Below the pieces are notes generated by a model, which did not search any database, was not told the DNA's origin, and was given only the letters and a program-made list of their open reading frames with translations. From Schistocephalus solidus (lineage: Eukaryota > Platyhelminthes > Cestoda > Diphyllobothriidea > Diphyllobothriidae): a DNA stretch of 64,000 nucleotides. Where the stretch lies: positions 1 through 64,000 of the forward strand of contig WEDG01000370.1 of assembly GCA_017591395.1 (NCBI GenBank). The letters run 5' to 3'. Shown here one piece after another: positions 34,603 through 44,878 of this stretch; positions within the stretch are counted from its first letter, which is position 1; each line of letters opens with the position of its first letter. The translations under genes were made by a program, and so were the position numbers.

Positions 34603-35049
34603 ATGGCTGGTTTGCCAGGAAAGGGTGAGGTGGGGGCAAAGGTCAATTTTCCTGATACTGCGGAAGATAATTCAATCAAAAGAAAGCGGTATCTGACTGC
34701 CAGGTATGATAAGAGAACACGCAGGAAGCTTCAAGAAAAAATAAGTCTTGAAGGTTTTATATTTGAGGAATTAAGAAAGATTTATCAAAACTGAGGTACA
34801 TCGGAAATTTAAAAGTTATCAAGTAGAATGACGATTTTGACTGTGAACTTGACATTGATATTTTGCTATCCATGAACGATGATGAGAGAAGATCGTACAT
34901 AAAGGTAAACTTATTTTTTATTCATATATTTTTGTCAGGAACGTCTTATTAATTCGCCTTCATCAGAAGAGGTCCAAACTGTAAGTACTATATGATGGTG
35001 TCAAAGTAATCATAGCTCTACGGTCCTGCAGGACAATGATTTTCATTAA
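34603..35049 (+). CDS. PPP1R14: PPP1R14-family (CPI-17/PHI-1-like) protein phosphatase 1 inhibitor, with micro-introns
   Basis: The family consists of small cytosolic inhibitors of PP1/myosin phosphatase, activated by phosphorylation of a Thr before the 'VKYDR' motif. Exon 1 (34603-34795) encodes 'KRYLTARYDKRTRRKL' and 'SLEGFIFEELRKIY', matching the 'RVTVKYDRKELRKRL..LEEWI.EQL..LY' region; the Thr in 'LTARYD' sits at the phospho-Thr position. Exon 2 (34827-34904) encodes 'DCELDIDILLSMNDDERRSY', matching 'ELEIDVDELLDMESDDARAA'. Exon 3 (34939-34980) encodes 'ERLINSPSSEEVQT'. Introns 34796-34826 (31 nt) and 34905-34938 (34 nt) are GT-AG. A last exon from 35032 would stop at 35047-35049, but this part is weak. 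One problem remains: exon 1 reads into TGA (34792-34794) one base out of frame with exon 2, so this is either a one-base lesion (pseudogene or allele), an assembly error, or a splice I have misread. I chose ATG 34603, the first Met in frame. Confidence 0.7.
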
Positions 35050-35191
35050 ATTAGTGAATCTTTAGAAGATAAGTCCTTCTTTACAAATTCACACTTCATT
35101 ACTAGCAGAAGACAAAAGTCAAACCATTCAGACTGTAAGTGTCAGGACAGAATGACAATTTTCCTCTTAAAGATGCAAGGGTGCTAAATAC

Positions 35192-35219
35192 TGATCTAGT
35201 GCCAATTGGCACTAGATCA
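35192..35219. repeat. Perfect 28-bp palindrome
   Basis: The 14-base half-site TGATCTAGTGCCAA is followed immediately by its exact reverse complement. No spacer. It lies 140 bp past the end of the PPP1R14-like gene in AT-rich DNA. Function unknown. Confidence 0.9.
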
Positions 35220-37918
35220 TGGCCTAAATCTTAACAGACGAAAATTAGATAGGAACCAGCAAGCAGAACAAAAAGGGACTATTTTCTGTAAAAATCACTT
35301 TTCAAAAACATCCTCCGAGAGAAATGTATATGTATAGACCTTGTTAAAAATAGATTTGAATGATTTTATCTGGATGCATATGAACAGTTGGAAGGAGCCT
35401 AAAAAAATACTAACAAATAACTCACAAAAGCTTGATTTTTGTTTGTTAGTAAACTAACTATGTGCATTTGGAGAATATAACTTGATGGGAAATAAGAATT
35501 GAACAAGAAGTAAATCAGGTTTGATTTTGTCACTGGACGTTTATTAAAAAACACAATTTTATGGGCTCTGAACTTAATTTTGAATCATGCATGTAGGACC
35601 ACATTGTCCAAACAGTTTCAATAATTATTGAAAACGTATATAAAGCTAGAATGTACGACAAAATATGCACAGAATTTCGTGAGATATTTAAATATTCTTT
35701 GTTTAGATTTGACCTTCTGCCTCCTCAAATACGTTTGCCAACAACTATTTTCTTCTGTACTGGCGCTCTGAATTCCATAAGGAATTATCTGTTTTTTTCC
35801 AAATAAATCAGTTAATAGACAGTTACATTCCTATGTTACGTGATGACACAACCTTCAAGCGATTGTGGTCAAACTTTTCCAAATCTTAGCGAAACCACAG
35901 TTTCGAGTCATTAGATCTATAAAATTGCATACGATAAAGCCTATGCCTGTTTGGTATGTATACTTTTAAGAATTTTTTCATTAGATCTGATAAAATTTCC
36001 TTTGATCCCTTTTTTTCAAAGAAAACAAGAGGATAAATTGGGAAATATATTGGATTTTTTCACAGAATCATCAATGCTGCCTCAAAAGGTGAAACCATAA
36101 TATACTGAATTTATCACGGAAGTTTACATAAAATGTTTTAAGAACCGACCATATTGCTAATGAATATAAATAATAACGTCATCTGCTGAAGACCACATAT
36201 TAATAATGAAACCTGAAATAAGAATCCGGCGGATTACTGAATAAATTTTAAATACGCACCTGGATAGAAACATTGTTATTGACTACCATAAATTCTATGC
36301 TTTCAGAGTTTGTGTAAATTATAAATGCTTTATGATGAAACAAAATTTATCGAAGCCCATTCACTGAAAATTAATTTGCAGGCATTTGAATAAAAAGGTC
36401 AAGTTAATATCATAAATTTAGGGATAATAAAACACACACCTAATGCATTGTTCGTACGGATGATCTATTTGTGTTGGTCAGTCGAATGTGATAAGAAGTT
36501 TATTTGCAGGTCGCTCTTATCATACCACAATGCTGCACGGTAAAATCCGAGGAAGAGCGTAGTTATTGAGGTTACAGATGTTCGATAACCTGTTTCGTAA
36601 ACTTTTTACGCAAACAAAAATTAATGCGTACTGACTCAAAAGAGGAGATACCATTAAAAAGGACACACCGATCGAAAGTTTTAACCATGCTTAAGAAGCA
36701 ATTTACTGTCAGACAGCAGTTAAACTATTCGGTAAACTCAAATAAGAAGACCAAAACGTTCGCTTGGTGAAGAAGGAGTTTTCAGTGAGTTGCGTGGCGT
36801 GGAGAAATCAATAGTGTCAATTTATTGACTAGTTTGAGAAGTTCTATCAAATACGCAAGTATAACCAGCCTGTCAGCACGAAGGAATTTATTTAGGATAA
36901 TTATTTCATAAATTGTTCGTAAGTTTTACGTAGGAGACTTTTCATTTATTAAAAAATGCCTCAAGAATGTTTGCCGAGATTTAATAATTCAGGTTTGGAC
37001 AATAGCTTCTAAAAGTATTTAGTTCAATTAGTCTCATCAGTATAACAGCACACCCAGAAATGACACTTACTTGAAATTTTTATGCAAATGAAGGAGTCTT
37101 AGGTTCGAAAACGATAAGGCAATACACATTTGCTTACCGCTAATTTCTAACTAGGCGGGCGTTAAATCTAAAGCTATTGTAAATTAAAAACTAGCAAACA
37201 CAGATTCTCCTGGTCAGAAGTTTGTTGGGAGACAGCTTAAAATTGTTCACATCCGAATTCAAGCCAGAGGCTCTACCTCTGAAATAGCATAGCCACACAG
37301 GCTTGTCGTGCAAGTTCATTGTATGGTCGTTTAGGCACGCTGTTTACATAATCAACTGATCGATACTCAAATGACAAATCGCAGCAACTGCTTTCTGACT
37401 GTACAAGCTCCATATTAACAATACTTTATTTTGTGGAATTCTGAGGTTGTTAAATTTGCGGAATGTGCCAAGTGTCCGAGAACCAGTGCTGTAAATATCC
37501 CCAGTAAAGGTTGAGTAGCATTCAATCATCCAATTAGTCAAATGATGAAATACTCTAATTGTGGAGAGTTTTATACTGTTAAAACAGGTAGCATTTGCTA
37601 GCGAGCCAAGCATAATATGAATTTATGAAAATGCTAGTCACAAATGCCACATTAGTAAAATTTACAGATTAGAAACCTTGTCAAATTTTTAAATATTTTT
37701 TGTTATTAGAATTGAATTTAGAAGTCTATGGTTCTAAAGTGCTTTCAAAATTCATCCCTCAAGTGTATCTGTGAAAAATATAGCTTAAGAATTGTCACTG
37801 GTTTTTGGTAAGGAGATAAGAAAATTTGCAAGTGATTAGTTAATGTCTCAATCAATGACTTGGTCTAATCTCTTCTATTTGATGCTTCAGCGCTTAGTTG
37901 GCAACTAAAATAGGGATC
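35220..37918. other. No gene recognised; AT-rich
   Basis: Long AT-rich stretch with only short open frames. No retroelement motif or splice-bounded exon seen. 'AATGTTTGCCGAGATTTA' (about 36965) shares 17 bp with 5016-5031, which may be chance or an old repeat. Confidence 0.4.
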
Positions 37919-38435
37919 TTACGCTTTTATGATAAAGTAAAATTCGTCGTCTTTGTAAATTACTTCGAAAGTCCCGTGTGTATTGGTTAACAGTGGGTTT
38001 GCATTCTGGAAAAAACTGTGTAAAACGACTCTTTCAGCTGGGTCTGGTAGATTATTTCCAAAGTTGACTCCGAAATTTCGAGATCCTCTAGAAAGAAGCC
38101 CAAGAACCTCTCCCAGATATCTTGCAGAAAGTATGTGTGATCCTCTGCAAAAGTAACCCTGGGAGAAAAATATGCAGGAACGGGTTTTATTGAATGAAAG
38201 CTAGACAAATCAACAGTGTACCTACCTCCTGCAAATTGACATACTCTGTTAACGCAATGCAAATGAGACATTGCAGAACCAGTTCTTTTTCATTTGCATT
38301 TTATCGTTGATCTTTTCCAAGAGAAACTTACAGCAAAATAACTCTGTTTACTGACATCAATCATTTGGACAACTGATGTGGTTGGTAAGAAAATTTGCGC
38401 GTGTGCTTTATCACCCAGAAAGAAAAGCTCTGATC
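37919..38435 (-). CDS. 3' end of an unidentified gene, last two exons
   Basis: Two minus-strand exons fit together. The upstream exon (38435-38332, 104 nt) has an AG acceptor ('GGCAAACAG') and a strong donor (GTAAGTTT). It encodes 'SELFFLGDKAHAQIFLPTTS' followed by a 'VVQMIDVSKQSYFA' segment. The last exon (38158-37919) follows 'TTTTTCTCCCAG' and encodes 79 residues beginning 'GYFCRGSHILSARYLGEVLG', including 'NFGVNFGNNLPDPAERVV' and ending 'DDEFYFIIKA' before TAA. The phases agree (codon complete at the donor, phase 0 at the acceptor), and the intron is 173 nt. I do not recognise the protein. Upstream exons were not located with confidence; candidates on the same strand are 39426-39287 and 40113-39928. 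Confidence 0.5.
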
Positions 38436-39286
38436 CTGTTTGCCAGACAAAATCAGCAACAGTTTGACATAACATGTTTCTATTCTTTACTTCTCGTCCT
38501 CTTTAATTTCAGTCTAATCCTAGATAGTTTTTTGCGGGAGTTTTCGATATTCTTTCACCCCTCAAAGGTTTTGCCATTTATAATTATTTTATAATTGGCA
38601 AGACAAGGGAATATGAACTCATCAAGTACTACAAGTGGCCTTGCGTAATATTTCAAGAAGCATTAATATTTCTGTATCCTTACCCTATCCTAGCACTAAC
38701 CCTGAAATTCATTTGAACCATAACCTCTACCCTAACGTTAATTTTAACCTCAAATTCACCCCTTACCCCTCTCCTTAGCTCTAAACTTGCAACTGACCTT
38801 AACATTACTAATGATCTCCCTGGAAGTCAGCTCAATACCCTCAAGGAGATGTGCGTTCCTATTTCCGCGGCTTGCCTCAAAGTTGCGTACCCTGCGACTG
38901 AAGCGATTCAAATACCTTTTAGTGAAAAGTTAAAAAAAACACTTTTTTGCTCAAGTACTGCTTCCTGCGAAACCTTATTTGCCGCATTACGGAGAGAAAG
39001 AGAGACTGCAAAACGTTGTCCCATTTTCTTGCAGCGTGCTGGGTTGCCACAAACGACCAAGCTTATAAGCTCGATATTCCAAGTTGCCACTGCGTTTGAA
39101 TAATTTAGTTTGGCAGAATAGTTGCGGTTGGGAGGGAAACAACTAAACCGTGGGACCAAGATAAAAAAAAACCCCAGTGGAAATGGTAAAGCGCATAAGG
39201 GGAAATCCCAATATACAAAAAGTAAACCATAATTTGGCGAAGCTGTCATTTTTCCTTCGATTAAACTGCTTTCCAACATTGTAAAC
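38436..39286. other. No assigned gene; contains CCCTAA-like low-complexity DNA
   Basis: 38655-38800 is rich in 'CTAACCCTGA', 'ACCCTAACG', 'TAACCTC'-type blocks on the plus strand, resembling a degenerate CCCTAA array. 38850-39100 is open on both strands without recognisable motifs. It would be intronic if the minus-strand exons belong to one gene. Confidence 0.4.
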
Positions 39287-39426
39287 AACGACCTGGTTGT
39301 GATTTCGGGAGTTTGTCATAAACCATTGCTCTGATTCCCCCGCCAGGTTTGGCTGTACACCCTGGCCACGATGGATCATAATCGCACGCTGGATCCAAAA
39401 GTATCGTCCCCTTCCTTCTACAAACA
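39287..39426 (-). CDS. Possible exon of unknown gene
   Basis: The minus strand shows an acceptor 'AATAAATTTCAG' before 39426 and a weak donor (GTCGTT) near 39287. Two frames stay open through it, 'FWIQRAIMIHRGQGVQPNL' or 'DPACDYDPSWPGCTAKPGGG', and I cannot choose between them. No family recognised. Its strand and position would suit an upstream exon of the gene ending at 37919. Confidence 0.25.
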
Positions 39427-39927
39427 CTGAAATTTATTTAATAACGTATGAATGTGGACCTCAATCGACTTCCAGTTGTTAGGAAACTGTGCTGTTAGAA
39501 GGTAGATAAAGACTTATAGTACCTAGACTGATGCTTCAGTCTTTACGCTATGGGCTTTTCTAGTGACGTTTGAGGTCATTAATATTCCTTTTTCAGCATG
39601 GGTGCGGAGCAAAAGATCATATGCTCTTGCATCTTCTCCATTCTAACTAGGCAAAAAAGTTGAATATCAGAGATCAGGCCTTTTGAATACTGCCCTGGAG
39701 ATGGCTGCACCAAATTGCCCTTCAGAAGTAAGTTATCTGAGCCTCTTTTTTGTTACGGAAACCAATGTAGTGCACATCGTTATTAATTGGATATCACAAG
39801 CGATTCCATGAAGTGGAGTGACAGCAGAACATGCGAATAGGCCCCCTAACCCCACAGATGGCCTTTAGCTAACCTCCAAGGGAATTAGGGTTAGGACAAG
39901 AAAATAAGTACGCAAAAGGCTACCTAC

Positions 39928-40113
39928 CTGACGGAGGGCGGTTTCTTGTTCTCTTGTCTCACCCAAATAACAGGCGGCATCTAAGGGATGCAAAATGATT
40001 ACGTTCATTAGAACTATAAAACACTTTTCTCCAGGGTCCTCCGAAAGTTTCACTATACTTGATTTGATGACGTTAGCCGTTCGGTGTCGGGAACAGTATA
40101 CAATGAAATTCAT
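39928..40113 (-). CDS. Possible exon of unknown gene
   Basis: A 62-codon minus-strand frame starts at ATG 40113 and ends at a good donor (CAG|GTAGGTAG at 39928). It contains 'YCSRHRTANVIKSSIVKLSE' and 'DAACYLGETREQETALRQ'. It may be a first coding exon or an internal exon. No family recognised. I see no clear acceptor upstream, which favours a first exon, if it is real. Confidence 0.3.
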
Positions 40114-40894
40114 TTAATTGTTACATACCGGACGAGAACGTGGATTGGCTAAGTAGCTGACTCCATTGTTTGAGGTGCGCAGAAGAGCTATGGTAGCACA
40201 GCTGTTTTTTTTACTGTCAGTTGGCAAAGCCTAGCGTTGGCTCATTTGTTCAATGGACATTTTGGTCAGCTGATTTTCAGCCTTCCTCTGGCATCTGGCC
40301 CGTATACCAATTTGTCCTGTGTATACGTGACCAAACCATCCGGCCCTAACTTGGACCAATTGGCGAACACCTAATTAACGACAGGGCGCCGTGACTGAAG
40401 CTCGTGATCTCCAATCTTCAGACGTACGTTGCCGTAATTCATCAGCTCGGCGACTTAATCGCAAGGAGTGTCCTTTGATCGTGGGTTCGCACGGCCGACC
40501 GACCGGCATGACCTTGATACAGGAATAACTTGCGCAGCCCAATTGAGTTGAATGTCGTTCAGCAGCACCTCCCTTTGTCTATTCGAAGCCTAGGTCAGCC
40601 TCAGTCTTGCATCGCTAAGTTCTGAGTTTGTGCAAGTACCAACCCAATTAAGGGGAGTGGTGGACCTAATAAATGGAGTAAATTAGGAGTAATACGTAAG
40701 ATCTGTTTTGTCCGAGTAAGAGACTGATCCAATTAACTGAAGGCCTGATTGAGTCGAGCCTACTGTACTTATCCGTGAATCTAATCGTCTACTTTGCTCG
40801 ACCGCGCCTAGAGTCATCTGCTTGAGTCTTAGTTTTCAAGCCTTTAGTTTGTTAACAAACATAATGACCTCTTTCCTCCATATTCTGAGCTTGG
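40114..40894. other. No gene recognised
   Basis: Moderately GC-rich, probably repeat-derived DNA directly upstream of the dispersed repeat at 40895; no copy of it is evident elsewhere in the window. Confidence 0.3.
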
Positions 40895-41205
40895 ACTGCC
40901 TGGGCAAAGTAAGTAGCTGCACTGGGAGTGAGTGGGTGAACACCGTTCATAGTGCCAGCTTTGCTGAGCCAAGTTATCCAACATCCTGTAGGAGTGCTGA
41001 TATTTCGGCACTAAACGACTCGACTGCGAACAACCAAATAATTTTTGCACAATTTGCAACCCTCTGCGACGGTATGCAGTAGCGTAGCATGTACATCCTA
41101 AAAGTACTACAACAGATGTGCAAAACATTATCGTTATCTGATTCTGTCTCTGATGATGGATTCAAGTGTAACTCCAAAAGTCAGACGAATAACGTTCTCG
41201 TTCCA
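40895..41205 (+). repeat. Dispersed repeat with hammerhead-like tail, copy 2
   Basis: Homologous to 33528-33965 at both ends. An intact CTGATGA (41150-41156) is followed by GGATTC..ACTCC (a weak stem), AAAAGTC (41176-41182) and 'AGACGAATAACG'. Compared with copy 1 the CTGATGA box is better and the stem worse. The middle is shorter than in copy 1. Confidence 0.55.
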
Positions 41206-41933
41206 GCGATCCTGCCTCCCTCTGGCTGTTGCAACAGTGCCAGCTGACAACAGTAGACCGTGTCAATAATTTTTGTAGAAACTTGAACCTCGCACTGACT
41301 GTGCCTTTTTGGCGCACCGTCTGGGTGATTTTAGCAAGCACAACAACCCACAGTTTGCTATTTGTGAACAAGCAGTCGTATTATTGGTTAGTTTTGAAAA
41401 CTTTCACTTACATTGGTTCGTCTACGCCATTTACATGGTTGATGATTACAAGCAAATTGAGATGCGTGACTGTCCTAAAAAGTGAGATTTAACAAAAAAA
41501 ACAAACAATATAAGCGTTTCCCATAGTAGCCATATATGCTGATTACAGTTGTAATAAATCTTGTGCAGATTAGTGTAAAATACCACAAGGTTTGTGCTTA
41601 CAACTGTCGATAGGATTGACTCGTTGGATGCAACCATAAAGTATGTCTGAAGCTAGGAATCCCAGCATTTAGACACATAGTTATTACGCTGAGAAAAACC
41701 ATTATAGAAAAATCGATTGATCGATCGTTTTGGACAAAATGTATGCCCCTTTTATGCCATTCAGTGCTCAGCGATGACTTAAATTTTTCCAAGCCTCCTA
41801 TAGACTATTCCCTTTACTTGGAAATGCTCCTGTAGGCCTTTTCGAAAAAGCATTTTGCCTCTGATTTAACACAAGCTAGAATGTTCTTGGAGAGCAGGGC
41901 AGTAAATGTCATTTGCATTTTTTGTTCTTCTAG
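41206..41933. other. No gene recognised
   Basis: No recognisable domain. Ends at a strong splice acceptor that opens the exon at 41934. Confidence 0.3.
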
Positions 41934-42138
41934 TTTTAAAACTCACAAAGATACTATTCGTATGTTGCGATCGTATAAGCTGATCCAGAAACCCTTGACA
42001 CGAGAAACGAAGCTCATGGACATCAAAGTCAAAAAAAAATATTTGTATCGTTTTTATGGAGGATGTGCTACAGGTCTGTTAAAATTAAATAGTATAAGGA
42101 CGTATCCAGTAGCCTATTAGTTTATTTAAGTAAATAAA
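41934..42138 (+). CDS. Possible terminal exon with poly(A) signal
   Basis: A pyrimidine-rich acceptor ('TTTTTTGTTCTTCTAG') precedes a 61-codon frame containing 'FKTHKDTIRMLRSYKLIQKP' and 'KKKYLYRFYGGCATGLLKLN', which stops at TAG 42118-42120. An AATAAA lies at 42133-42138, in the right place for polyadenylation. The exon opens with one base completing a split codon. The peptide is basic and Lys-rich; no family recognised. Upstream exons are not identified. Confidence 0.35.
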
Positions 42139-43379
42139 AGATTTATTTGCGAATATTTTAATAGCCCGCAGCTTTTATCCAGAAGACTTACCAACATTGA
42201 TAAACGGAACATGAGATTATAATTAGCGGTCCTCACTTCCAGAATTTGAGCAATAAATTGATATCATTTTTATAAGTTTTAAACTCACACACCAGCTTGA
42301 AGAGCACAAGGTTAACATTGAAAATTCTAACTTCGGATTGTCGGAGGGATAGTTGAGACCTTCCCAACCTTTTTTCAATAATTCACAGAATATTATGAGT
42401 CACAAGCCTAAAGAATTAGAACACCGTCTCTCCAGTTGTTTCAGTGGCTGCTCTGATCACCAAATAGAATGTGCGGGCAAATTGGGGAGACGTCATGCGT
42501 TTCCTAAGGTTTGCCTCAGCCTGGCAAAATCAACGCGTTGGCCGATAGTGACGGTCGTGGGGATGATATTTTTTAATCGAAAGTATAGCTGTTTCTTGCA
42601 TAGAGATATGGAGGAGAGTGCAGCAATAAATGCGTAGTTACATTTATAATAGCTTTACATATCGTTAAAAGCTATTGAAAGTGAACATTTTACGAGCCAC
42701 GTTCTAAATGCCAATCTGGTACTGCACCTCAAGGAATAGTGGTGAATGATGACTTGTTATATACTTGCAGGGATGTTATCACAACTGTATGTGAAATTGT
42801 AAATTTTACTTGCTACCACTATTTGACATTTTTTGGTTTATCTGTAAACAATAACTATAAGGAATAAAGTCGGTACACCAGTTCTTTCCAAGGCAAGAGT
42901 GATCCAATATTTCGGTGGTTTAAGCTAATTCACCTACTTATACCCGAACAGTTGACCTAGGTATGCCAAAACAGCCCATCTGTGTAGACAAAACCGGCAC
43001 GATGGGGGCTAAAGATAAATAAGTTACAAACCTACAGGACAATGTTTGGCGATAAATCTTGTACCATTTGTCCGTTTGATAAGACAGCTAGCTTTCATCA
43101 AAACAGGCATCCTCTTGGACAGAAAACACTTAACCAGCATATTCTCTTACCTTGAGGGGAAGTAAGAAGAGCACGAAGGTGTATTCACGCTAAGTTTACA
43201 CAGATGCTCTCTTTCTCATGCTTATAATGAATAATTTCAGCGTACTAATTGAAGCTTACAGAGTATCCCCTATCTCAGTTCTCGGAACGTAGTAGTTTGA
43301 GGAAACACGCCTGTTTTTTGTCAGATAACTTCTGACCCTCGTTTATTAAAAATTGTCCACCTCATGCTTCTTATAGTTG
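42139..43379. other. No gene recognised
   Basis: A frame at 42353-42637 follows an acceptor-like 'AATAATTCACAG' but two other frames are also partly open and no donor fits well, so I do not call it. The rest is AT-rich. Confidence 0.3.
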
Positions 43380-43865
43380 ACAGTTTGACCGCCTTATCTG
43401 ATGAGGTCCGCCACATGCTTCACAGCGAGATGGAAGCCAGCGCGATGACTTGCGTGTGAATTAGATTATAGCGAGAGTAGACTTGCGCTGCATCTACCGC
43501 ATACTCTCCCCTCCCCCACCTGGGCCCGGTGGTTTGACCAAGTCAAAAAGATCGGAGGTGGGAGAGGGCGCAGGTGGCTCGTCTGGCCACAGCCACCCCA
43601 GAACATACAGCAACCGGTGGCTCGGACCTCACGCAGTGGGAGCTCCATAGAGGCCACAAAAAGAAGGAGTTATTGCAACCAGACTCTCGGTCCATCGGTT
43701 GGCCACTCCACACAAACACGCACTGAGCTGACCACGAGTCCTGAGGTATCCCGCCATTTGGAAACCTTCAAATCCACAGATTTTAGTGCACCGTGATAGC
43801 TTTAAGTGCGTCGGATTGTTTAGAGTGAGGAACATGCGATGAACCGTCGACCCCATACTCTATTT
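43380..43865 (-). repeat. GC-rich tandem repeat unit, reverse-oriented copy
   Basis: The reverse complement aligns along its length with 390-860 and 63070-63545: the same hairpin block (43776-43794), 'TGTGTGGAGTGGCC', 'CTGCGCCCTCTCCCA', 'GCGGTAGATGCAGCGCAAGT'. It is the only full unit away from the window edges and the most diverged. It sits as a GC-rich island in AT-rich DNA, as expected for a dispersed copy. Confidence 0.75.
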
Positions 43866-44104
43866 AAATTCCCAGGTTTCAGCTACACACATGACTATAC
43901 TCAGGCAGTTCGCTAGCACACCGACGTTGTTTATTCAATTAAGTACCCATCGTTACCTAACTGCTATTCTTAACACACACATGTGCGGAAGAAGTATTGA
44001 TTTATATATGCGTTTTGATGAAGTGGTGTTCACCGATCAAGTGACACGACGCGCTCATTGAGCGTCACATCATCATAATTAATATTCTCAATCACAACCG
44101 ACAG
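43866..44104. other. No gene recognised
   Basis: Short AT-rich spacer between the repeat unit and the SINE cluster. Confidence 0.4.
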
Positions 44105-44275
44105 AACAAAGAGCCCGTGACACATTGGTAGAGCATTCAACTCACTGACCAAACATCCCGGGTTCGAATACCAGGTAGTCCACACTTAGGCTTGGGTTTG
44201 ACTGGCTGATGATGGCTAATAGGCCAGAAATGGTTATTTCGCCCTCCATTGTCTTTATGCGGTACTACCTCTTAT
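44105..44275 (+). repeat. tRNA-derived SINE, plus strand
   Basis: A tRNA-like head has an A-box-like 'TGGTAGAGCATTC' (44127-44139) and a B-box-like GGTTCGAATACC (44161-44172). The shared SINE body follows ('TTTGACTGGCTGATGATGGC', 'AGGCCAGAAATGG', 'CATTGTCTTTATGCGG'). The acceptor-stem ends do not pair, so this is not a functional tRNA gene. Internal promoters of this kind serve RNA polymerase III. Confidence 0.8.
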
Positions 44276-44339
44276 GTATATATAAGGAGCAGAAAAGGAG
44301 TGCTGACAAAGAAAATGGAGTCCGAGTCCTACGGGTTCG

Positions 44340-44420
44340 TCAGATTTAATCTTTGCGTTGGCTGAAGACAGAGCCTGAAATGGCCAACTCAGTCTCCCTT
44401 GCCATTGCCGTTACCCTCTT
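44340..44420 (+). repeat. SINE body fragment, plus strand
   Basis: 'TTGGCTGAAGACAGAGCCTG', 'AAATGGCCAACTCAGTCTCC' and 'CTTGCCATTGCCG' line up with the SINE body of neighbouring copies. The tRNA-like head is missing or unrecognisable. Confidence 0.5.
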
Positions 44421-44532
44421 TCTCTATCTAGATCTGGTCTCTGTGTGACCCACTGCAAGGGTTTTAAACTGACCCCTACGGCACCACTAGACGGGCATGT
44501 CTTGTAACCTGATGGGTGAGTGCCAATCTCCC

Positions 44533-44535
<3 letters not shown>

Positions 44536-44572
<37 letters not shown>

Positions 44573-44639
44573 CGGGTAAATACGGTAAAAGTACGGTATA
44601 ACGTCTTTGTCATATAAGATATATATATATATATATATG
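44536..44639. repeat. (TA)n microsatellites
   Basis: Two AT-dinucleotide runs (44536-44568 and 44617-44639) lie in the low-complexity gap between SINE copies. Confidence 0.95.
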
Positions 44640-44776
44640 AAATGGAACCGACAAAGACAAGGGAGACCGGAATGACCATTTCTGGCTTATTAGCCGTCAT
44701 CAGCCAGTCATACCCAATCCCAAGTGTGGCACACCTGGGATTCGAACCCGCAACCTTTGGTATTTGAGTCGAACGC
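44640..44776 (-). repeat. tRNA-derived SINE, minus strand
   Basis: The reverse complement gives GGGTTCGAATCCC (B box; plus 44738-44750) followed by the body 'GGGTATGACTGGCTGATGAC', 'AATAAGCCAGAAATGG', 'CTCCCTTGTCTTTGTCGG'. This is the best-preserved copy in the window. It ends at the (TA)n run at 44639, and a (CT)n run begins at its head. Confidence 0.85.
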
Positions 44777-44777
44777 T

Positions 44778-44804
44778 CTCTCTCTCTCTCTCTCTCTATA
44801 TATA

Positions 44805-44876
<72 letters not shown>
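44778..44876. repeat. (CT)n-(TA)n compound microsatellite
   Basis: About ten CT repeats run into about 38 TA repeats. Frames reading poly-Ile/Tyr or Ser/Leu across it are artefacts. Confidence 0.97.

Positions 44877-44878
<2 letters not shown>

Noticed and set aside
42353..42637. A 95-codon plus-strand frame after an acceptor-like site
   Set aside because: There is no matching donor or homology, and other frames are partly open too.
44115..44185. A tRNA gene
   Set aside because: A and B boxes are present, but the ends do not form an acceptor stem and the sequence continues into a repeated SINE body.
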